A DNA stretch of 40,184 nucleotides. It comes from a virus. Each line of letters opens with the position of its first letter. Positions within the stretch are counted from its first letter, which is position 1. Location: positions 1 through 40,184 of IMG/VR virus record IMGVR_UViG_3300042430_002650. One strand, 5' to 3'. The notes below the pieces were generated by a model. The model had not been told where the DNA came from and made no database searches. It was given only the letters and a program-made list of their open reading frames with translations. This document shows positions 35,014 through 40,184 of the stretch, one piece after another. The position numbers and the translations under genes were made by a program.

Positions 35014-37311
35014 TTATTGCGGTGCTTGGGCTTCCATCGGTGGCTGCTGCATCATTTGCGCCAGGCTCACGCCATCCGGCAATTGTTGCAGCGTTTGCAG
35101 CAGTTGTTCCGCCGCACTGGCCTGCGCCAGCGGGTCTTCGGTCAGGGTGCGGCCGATGCGGGCGTTCTCGCCACCGTGCTGCTTCTGGTTGTTCACCAGT
35201 CCGGCCAGGTAACTCGTCAGCACCACATGGATCTGCTGCCCACCGATCACACTTTGCTGGCGCAGCGGACTGCGCATGACTTCATCGCTCACGGCCTGTG
35301 CCAGTCCGCCAAAGTCCATGCCCTCGGTGACATCTGGTGCGCCGCCGCTGAAGATTTCCGAGAGGTGGATGCGAGCCATGTCGAGCGTCTGGCGCTGCGC
35401 CGTATCCACATCTTTCGGCAGGCACTGTGCCGCGAGGCCGGGGTCCAGCATGTTGAATCCGGCTTCGAGAATCGGCAGCGTGTTGATCTGGCCGCGATTG
35501 TCGAGCGGCACGATCATGTCCTTGATGAAACCGAGGTGCTTGCTGGTCCATTCCACGTCCAGACTCTTCACGTTGAACTTGCTCTGGAAGTCGAAACTGC
35601 CGCGCACCTCGTCGGCACTGGCGGTGATGAGTTCATTCGTGCCGGTAATGCGGGCACCTTGCAGCGGTGGCATGTATTGCTGGATGAGCTTGGCCGTTCG
35701 GGCGATGCACTGGCTCAGCGAGAGCATGAACCAATCCAGCTCCGCCTGGCCCATCATCATCGCCACGCTGTCGCTCACATTCCGGCCGGCAAAGCCAAAG
35801 TAGCCGTCCACACTCTCACGCAAGGTGCGCTCGATCTCGATGCTGCGGCCATCCGGTGGCGGGATCTGAAGTGCGGTGGGCACTTTGCCACGAATGGACG
35901 GCAGGAACACGCCAGGGGCGGGCCGTAAGCCTTCGAGTTCAGGGTCGCCGGTCCAGGTGGGGAAGGTCGTGAGGCTGGCGGCATCGGTGCGGCTGTCCCA
36001 CTGCGCTTTGACCGCCTGCTCCTTCGTCATGGTGATTTCCGGCACGCTGAAACCATCGAGCAAGAGGCGCTCGTCCTGGCTGAAGCTGAACGGCACAAAG
36101 GGGTAAGCGCCATCCCAGTCCATGCGCAGTTCGCGCTTGGCCACCTTGTCCTTCACGTCCGCGTGCATCACCGTCTCATAGGTGCCGGTGAGTCCATCCA
36201 CCGTCACGGCACGGTCCCACAGCTCGATGATCTGGTAGAGGTGCGTCTGCGCTTCACCGCCGGGGCGGGCGCTCCAGTTCACCCCGGCACCGCTCAGCGC
36301 CCAGGGGAAGGATTGCATGCTGTTCGCAAAGAGCGCACTGCGGCCTTTGTGCTTGTCCAGCACCTCCTTCACCCAGGCTTTGTCCCAGTCTTTGAGCGCG
36401 GCCTGCTCCCGAATCCACTGCGCACTGCGCCAGCGCACACGGGCGATCCACCGGCAGCTTTCCAGGCCGTCTTCCATCATCGTTTCATACGGAAAGAACA
36501 CATCCACAAACGGCTGCAAGGCCTCCCAGCAGGGAGAACTGCGTTTGACGTAGGACGCATGCACCATGGCCTGCTCGGCACCGCCACGCAGCGCGGCCAG
36601 GGCACGTTTTACCGAAGCCTGGCCGATCTTCCGCCGCTGGGCCGCACCGGGCATGTTCCGCAGGCAGAGCGCGATGAGCTGCTCCTCGCCTGCTTCATCG
36701 AGCACCAGCGCCTCGAAGTCGATGCCCTCGATGAGAGTCATGTCCTGCGCCTCGGCAGCGGTCTGCATCTTCAACCACTCCGCCACCATCGGCACGGTGA
36801 GAGTGATGGCCTCCACGCCGCGTTCTTCCTTCCACCCGACGTAGAGCAGGCTGGCACGAAAGCGGTCGGCATAGCTGCCCGCCCGCAGTCCTTGCGAGAC
36901 AAACTCGGTGCGCATTGGGCCGTTGAGGTAGTAGCGCAGCACCTGGCGCATGAGTCCGGCGCGTTTCGCGTCTGTGCTCTCCATCGGGGTCACGCTCAGG
37001 CTGCCATTCATCAAGGCGGCGATGCGGGCCGCGTTGCGCCGGTTCATGACCGTCTGGGTCAGGTGGACTTCATGGTCCGCCGCGCCGGCGAAGGGTTTGG
37101 CATCGCTGGCTTTGGTGTTGGCCTTCTTGCCGGTGCCGGTTTTGTTTTGCCAGTAGCATTTGCGCGTCTGCTCATTGGTGGCCATCTGCTTGAGGAACTG
37201 CGTGGCATCGCGGCAGGCAGCGTCCATTTCCTCCAGCGCATCAGAGACCTGCCAAGTGGCAAGCGGTTTTTCCGGGTCAACGACAGCGGAGAGTTCAGCG
37301 GGGTGGGACAT
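35014..37311 (-). CDS. Portal protein
   Basis: A 765-residue protein, large like P22-type portals. Recognisable features: a helical N-terminal region (DALEEMDAACRDATQFLKQM), the VHLTQTVMNRRNAARIAAL segment typical of portal wing domains, a beta-rich centre (YETVMHADVKDKVAKRELRM) and a C-terminal helical, Gln-rich crown or barrel (AEQLLQTLQQLPDGVSLAQM). It forms the dodecameric DNA channel on which TerL docks. The start ATG at 37311 overlaps the upstream gene by 17 bases. Confidence 0.92.
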   Translation of the reverse strand: MSHPAELSAVVDPEKPLATWQVSDALEEMDAACRDATQFLKQMATNEQTRKCYWQNKTGTGKKANTKASDAKPFAGAADHEVHLTQTVMNRRNAARIAALMNGSLSVTPMESTDAKRAGLMRQVLRYYLNGPMRTEFVSQGLRAGSYADRFRASLLYVGWKEERGVEAITLTVPMVAEWLKMQTAAEAQDMTLIEGIDFEALVLDEAGEEQLIALCLRNMPGAAQRRKIGQASVKRALAALRGGAEQAMVHASYVKRSSPCWEALQPFVDVFFPYETMMEDGLESCRWIARVRWRSAQWIREQAALKDWDKAWVKEVLDKHKGRSALFANSMQSFPWALSGAGVNWSARPGGEAQTHLYQIIELWDRAVTVDGLTGTYETVMHADVKDKVAKRELRMDWDGAYPFVPFSFSQDERLLLDGFSVPEITMTKEQAVKAQWDSRTDAASLTTFPTWTGDPELEGLRPAPGVFLPSIRGKVPTALQIPPPDGRSIEIERTLRESVDGYFGFAGRNVSDSVAMMMGQAELDWFMLSLSQCIARTAKLIQQYMPPLQGARITGTNELITASADEVRGSFDFQSKFNVKSLDVEWTSKHLGFIKDMIVPLDNRGQINTLPILEAGFNMLDPGLAAQCLPKDVDTAQRQTLDMARIHLSEIFSGGAPDVTEGMDFGGLAQAVSDEVMRSPLRQQSVIGGQQIHVVLTSYLAGLVNNQKQHGGENARIGRTLTEDPLAQASAAEQLLQTLQQLPDGVSLAQMMQQPPMEAQAPQ

Positions 37312-37558
37312 TCGAGGGGGCAGGGTTCACCGTTTGTGAACCGCACCCGACGCACCCTTCCCCAAGAGCAGGGCCATGCTTCTGCAACTCCGCGCAAAAG
37401 TCAACCACGACTTGCCGCGACCAGCGCCGCTGTGAATGCAGGCGATGCGGCACGGGTGGCGGCTGCTGCTGCTCCAGCATGCGCCGCGCTTCACGGTAAC
37501 GCAGTCCAGACTGTTGCATGAGTTCGAGCGTTTGGGAGAAGGAGATGAGCAGGGTCAT
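37295..37558 (-). CDS. Small HTH-like protein upstream of portal
   Basis: An 87-residue protein from ATG 37558. The segment LMQQSGLRYREARRMLEQQQ followed by HRLHSQRRWSRQVVVDFCAEL resembles a minimal excisionase/HTH_17 layout (helix pair, then arginine-rich strand and acidic helix). The C-terminal tail has three cysteines. It overlaps the portal start. Packaging-related or regulatory function cannot be distinguished. Confidence 0.6.
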   Translation of the reverse strand: MTLLISFSQTLELMQQSGLRYREARRMLEQQQPPPVPHRLHSQRRWSRQVVVDFCAELQKHGPALGEGCVGCGSQTVNPAPSNVPPR

Positions 37559-37629
37559 GGTGGGGCGGGTGTAGGCAGTGGTTTGCAGTGGTTGGCGAAC
37601 GTCCGATGCAGCGATCTGCTTCGTGAAAC

Positions 37630-38037
37630 TCAGCCGTTGCTGATCTCTTGTTTGCTCTGCTTTACCCTCATGTGTTTAGGCAGTTTTTGCCCGCAACACT
37701 TGCAGCGAGGAACTAGGACAACCGGAATATTGAAAGTCTGACACAGTAGGGCACGGCTCTTAGCTCCAATATTCCTGGCGTTCATCCTGCCGGATAGGCA
37801 CCTCGATACGAGTCCTTCCATATCCACATTTACATGCTGTGCGTTTTCTTCATAGAACCACCGTCCCCGCATGTTTGGCGGTTCTTTAACCAAGCCCATA
37901 TTTGAAATGCGATTTCCAAGCCTCGCGCCGAATGGCCCTGCTTGTCGTATAGCTGTTGCCAAGTCAACAGCAGAACAAGCGGATGCAGGTTCCACAGCCT
38001 TGCTGTCTTGTTTTTGAATGTAAATTTCTTCGGTCAT
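37630..38037 (-). CDS. Unknown protein with C-terminal zinc knuckle
   Basis: A 135-residue protein from ATG 38037. N-terminal acidic/polar part, central basic motif (RLGNRISNMGLVKEPPNMRG, RWFYEENAQHVNVDME), then a C-terminal CKCCG followed by basic residues (KHMRVKQSKQ). Lower GC than its neighbours. The FYEENAQ pattern with a Cys cluster is reminiscent of small recombination/HNH-adjacent proteins, but no HNH triad is present. Probably an accessory insert between portal-side and glycosyltransferase genes. Confidence 0.65.
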   Translation of the reverse strand: MTEEIYIQKQDSKAVEPASACSAVDLATAIRQAGPFGARLGNRISNMGLVKEPPNMRGRWFYEENAQHVNVDMEGLVSRCLSGRMNARNIGAKSRALLCQTFNIPVVLVPRCKCCGQKLPKHMRVKQSKQEISNG

Positions 38038-38103
38038 AGGTTCAGTATTTGAGAGTTAATTGTGGTTTTTCGGCTGTGCCTGATCCTGGTCGTAGGCAAG
38101 GGA

Positions 38104-38153
38104 ATGGGTGGCAAAGGAATGGCTCTGAGGTTGGTTATTCCCCTGCCACCCAT
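38104..38153. terminator. Bipartite hairpin downstream of glycosyltransferase-like gene
   Basis: Outer stem ATGGGTGGCA / TGCCACCCAT (38104-38113, 38144-38153) and inner stem GGAAT / ATTCC (38116-38120, 38137-38141). It lies 16 bases beyond the glycosyltransferase stop, read leftward, with no clear T-run; a terminator or mRNA-stability structure. The small open frame over this region (38034-38222) is not accepted. Confidence 0.5.
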
Positions 38154-38169
38154 CGTTCTTGTTTTTTGG

Positions 38170-38790
38170 TTACTTCGTGGTGATCGGAAACTTTGCCTGC
38201 CCGACGTGCCCGACAAAGACACGCTTGTCGATCAGCACGCGCCCGCCCAGCTCGCGCCACTTGGCGCAGAACGCGAAGTCTTCACTGGTGCCGTCGTAGC
38301 TGGTCGGCCAGAAACTGTGCATGTCGCCAAACTCGGTGCCCTGCATCAGCGTCACATGCGGCTGCATCTTCTCGAACACGGAACGGTGAACCCGCATGAA
38401 TCCACGCGCCGTCTTCGCCACTTCCCACAGCACGCCGGGACTCAGCGATGGATTCTCGTTCCCTTTCAGCGGCACGATTGGCGCTTCAAACTTGACCGTG
38501 CGCTTCGAGTAAAGCCCGAAGACCAGCGGCTCGTCATGCTCCAGCAAATGCGCCAGGTCTTCCGGCTTGAACACCAGGTCCGTGTCGATGACGATCATCT
38601 CGTCACAATCACTTTGAAGAAACTGCTTCGTCGCCACATCCATGGCATAACCAGGATAAGGCGTGGAAAGATGGCAGAAGACGCTCTCGCCTTGCAAAGC
38701 GCCCATCATGGAGACGGCCCAAGCCGTCACAGAAAGCCCCATGCCGTTGTCGATGATGGGGTAAAAGATTGGTTTCTCAGTTGGTTTCAT
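38170..38790 (-). CDS. GT-A-type glycosyltransferase-like protein
   Basis: A 206-residue protein from ATG 38790; an in-frame extension to 38961 would cross the REP-like hairpin. Nucleotide-sugar fold hints: MIVIDTDLVFKPEDLAHLLE with a DxD-like DTD metal site, preceded by ATKQFLQSDCDEMI, then FGLYSKRTVKFEAPIVPL, and SEDFAFCAKWRELGGRVLID near the end, where the E/D region often contacts the acceptor. It may modify host surface glycans, phage DNA or virion proteins. Its leader is A/C-rich without a Shine-Dalgarno site. Confidence 0.72.
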   Translation of the reverse strand: MKPTEKPIFYPIIDNGMGLSVTAWAVSMMGALQGESVFCHLSTPYPGYAMDVATKQFLQSDCDEMIVIDTDLVFKPEDLAHLLEHDEPLVFGLYSKRTVKFEAPIVPLKGNENPSLSPGVLWEVAKTARGFMRVHRSVFEKMQPHVTLMQGTEFGDMHSFWPTSYDGTSEDFAFCAKWRELGGRVLIDKRVFVGHVGQAKFPITTK

Positions 38791-38810
38791 GTGTGTTGGT
38801 TCTTGGTTTG

Positions 38811-38840
38811 GAAGGGAGCGCGGGCACTCTTGCCCGCTTC
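38811..38840. repeat. 30-bp REP-like hairpin, copy 2
   Basis: Identical in sequence and orientation to 32006-32035. It lies in the leader of the glycosyltransferase-like gene, 20 bases upstream of its start. Confidence 0.85.
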
Positions 38841-38851
38841 CTCCCAGTTGA

Positions 38852-39277
38852 TTAAATCCGCGTCCTTCTCGGCACCGCGCCGTCATACTCGTACACCCCT
38901 GCCGTCTCCGTCGGCGTGACCTCGATGCGATCCCCCCGCCGGAACTGGCTGGCGAACACACGCGGCGCGGTCAGCCGCACGCTCACCAGCGCCCCGCCTT
39001 CCACCGGCTTGCAGCGCAGCACACGCGGCATCACGCCTGCGGCCTGCGCCAGCATGGCGATCTTAGCCGGGGCCGGGCTAGCCTCGCCCAGGCCAATCAA
39101 GCGCAGCACTTCGGCCTCGCCCTCCGGGGTAATGTGGAAGGCGTTGCCGTCTTTGAGGTAATGCAGCAACCGCTTGAGGTCGCCGCTTTCGCGCCAGCGT
39201 TTGAAGCTGTCACGCGGCACGTTGAGGCGGGCCGCTAGCACGGCTTCGGGGGTGGTGGGGGGTGTCGGAGTTTGCAT
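38852..39277 (-). CDS. Small DNA-binding-like protein downstream of TerL
   Basis: A 141-residue protein from ATG 39277. The N-terminal segment TPEAVLAARLNVPRDSFKRW plus RESGDLKRLLHYLKDGNAFH looks like a short HTH; the C-terminal part is beta-rich (VRLTAPRVFASQFRRGDRIE), as in translation or cold-shock-like SH3/OB folds. Leader ACCAAGCACCAAGAACC, no Shine-Dalgarno site. Likely regulatory or head-tail accessory; not recognised. Confidence 0.65.
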   Translation of the reverse strand: MQTPTPPTTPEAVLAARLNVPRDSFKRWRESGDLKRLLHYLKDGNAFHITPEGEAEVLRLIGLGEASPAPAKIAMLAQAAGVMPRVLRCKPVEGGALVSVRLTAPRVFASQFRRGDRIEVTPTETAGVYEYDGAVPRRTRI

Positions 39278-39301
39278 GGTTCTTGGTGCTTGGTGTTTGG
39301 T

Positions 39302-40184
39302 TCAGTAGCCAAATTCGGATTCTGCCACGCGCTTGAACACGCTGCGTTTGATGTGCCGCGGGGAAGCCAGGCAGAAGTAGCGCCAGACGGCATTCGGATC
39401 ACCGCAGGCTTCATCTTTGGCGCGGGTGCTATCTGACAGCGGCGGCAGGGTGTAGTGGTTGAACATGAATACGGTGTTGGTGCATTCCCGGTTCACACGC
39501 ACGCGGGGCAGGCCCATGACACTCTCTCCCAGGGCGGTGCGGATGTTTTGGTTCCCCGCTGCTTTGCGGGTGCCATCGGGCAGGTTAAGCTCTTTGAAAC
39601 CGCACTTCATCTGCGACACGACTTCATCAATCTTCTGGCCGCTGTTGCGATCACTCCAATGGCTCCAGCGTGGATCTCCCCACAGTTCAAACAGTTCGGC
39701 AAACTGCCCTTCCACGGTCACGACTTCGCCCGGACGAGTTTCGAGGGTGAAGGTGCGCTCCAGCACGCGGCCCTGCCACGGCTCACCGCTCTCCCGCATG
39801 CGCTCCAAAAAGCGCTTGAGCATTTCCCACACGATGAGGAACTGCCGCTCCAAACCCCAGCCGAGGCGCAAGTCCTGCGCTGGGCCTTCATCGCCATTCA
39901 TGCGGTCTCCGGCGCTGACCACGGCCCACGGGCCGGGCATGCAGCCGTTGATCGGCACCGTCTCACACGGCCACTCCATGGCCTGCCAGTAGCGGCCCAG
40001 CGGATCCACCACCCACAGGCCAACGAACCACGGCTTGGCGTCCGCACCGTCGATCACCACATAAATCGACCCGTCACGCGGGATGTCTTTCCAGTCGCAC
40101 AGGTGCAGGTCTTCGCTCCACGCATTGGCAAACTCGCTGCGCTGGTCCTGCTCGACATCGCCATACAGCTTCATGCGCACCTGG
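39302..40184 (-). CDS. terL: Terminase large subunit, C-terminal nuclease part (cut by window edge)
   Basis: Open at the right edge and ending with TAA-type stop at 39302; continues the gene at 1-1771 across the 560-base terminal repeat. The segment SIYVVIDGADAKPWFVGLWV is the first strand and acidic residue of the RNase H-like nuclease; SAGDRMNGDEGPAQ supplies further acidic residues, and NTVFMFNHYTLPP with DPNAVWRYFCLASPRHI forms the C-terminal end. Joined length is 697 residues. An internal Met near 40180 is not a real start. Confidence 0.93.
   Translation of the reverse strand, partial: QVRMKLYGDVEQDQRSEFANAWSEDLHLCDWKDIPRDGSIYVVIDGADAKPWFVGLWVVDPLGRYWQAMEWPCETVPINGCMPGPWAVVSAGDRMNGDEGPAQDLRLGWGLERQFLIVWEMLKRFLERMRESGEPWQGRVLERTFTLETRPGEVVTVEGQFAELFELWGDPRWSHWSDRNSGQKIDEVVSQMKCGFKELNLPDGTRKAAGNQNIRTALGESVMGLPRVRVNRECTNTVFMFNHYTLPPLSDSTRAKDEACGDPNAVWRYFCLASPRHIKRSVFKRVAESEFGY
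39625..40184. repeat. Terminal direct repeat, right copy
   Basis: The 560-base partner of 1-560 with ten substitutions, eight of them synonymous third-position changes in terminase. Confidence 0.95.

Noticed and set aside
37630-38037. HNH homing endonuclease
   Set aside because: One CKCC knuckle is present but no HNH catalytic triad can be found.
38034-38222. 62-residue minus-strand frame with ATGA overlap to 38037
   Set aside because: Overlaps the end of the glycosyltransferase-like gene and covers the bipartite hairpin; composition is Pro/Thr/Arg-rich with no domain.

Overview
The window is a nearly complete, circularly permuted temperate-phage genome. Bases 1-560 repeat at 39625-40184 with ten substitutions and no indels, so the unit length is about 39,624 bp. 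The window boundary cuts the large terminase gene: its first part is at 1-1771 and its end at 39302-40184, both on the minus strand, giving 697 residues when joined. The set of virion genes fits a short-tailed (podovirus-like) phage: a large portal, a scaffold, an SU10/DUF5309-like capsid protein, an adaptor, fibre-like proteins and a 2028-residue internal or ejection-type protein. No tape measure, sheath or long-tail tube is visible. An integrase, an excisionase-like protein and a tRNA-derived attachment core mark it as temperate. The host is not named by the sequence. High GC, A/C-rich leaders without Shine-Dalgarno sites, Fn3-rich virion proteins and intergenic hairpin repeats lead me to a Verrucomicrobiota-like host, as a tentative inference.

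Layout. (1) 9100 down to 1, continuing across the circle junction to 37295, is leftward: a ribbon-helix-helix regulator, small proteins, an excisionase-like protein, a tightly coupled early/replication operon (winged-helix protein, replisome-organizer-like protein, DnaB-type helicase, SSB-tailed protein), then small and large terminase, a DNA-binding-like protein, a glycosyltransferase-like protein and a small zinc-binding protein. (2) 37311 down to 16478 is the leftward virion and lysis block: portal, scaffold, capsid, a structured terminator, adaptor, jelly-roll protein, putative spanin pair, two papain/transglutaminase-like proteins, an M15 endolysin, fibre-like proteins, a Pro/Gln-rich protein, the giant protein and a MazZ-like nucleotide pyrophosphohydrolase. 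(3) 16456-15643 holds a two-gene insert bounded by 14-bp direct repeats, and the attachment region. (4) 15642-14242 is the integrase. (5) 9202-14187 is the only rightward block: regulators, a DUF932 protein and several small unknown proteins.

The rightward block is the most unusual part. Two almost identical promoters (TTGCAC, 17 bp, CATACT) drive it. Six hairpins in its untranslated regions have loops that begin CATC and are closed by a G-C pair, while most of their stems differ in sequence. Three of these hairpins share a CATCAA hexaloop and sit just upstream of start codons with a common CGACAGACA leader; the other three belong to a near-identical 37-40 nt intergenic repeat. This looks like a conserved RNA element family coordinating an operon of unknown function. 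Separately, a 10-mer (CAGATTGCAA) occurs at three control points: upstream of the leftward early operon, at the XRE regulator start, and as a perfect 18-bp palindrome upstream of integrase. It is a good candidate operator for the lysogeny switch.
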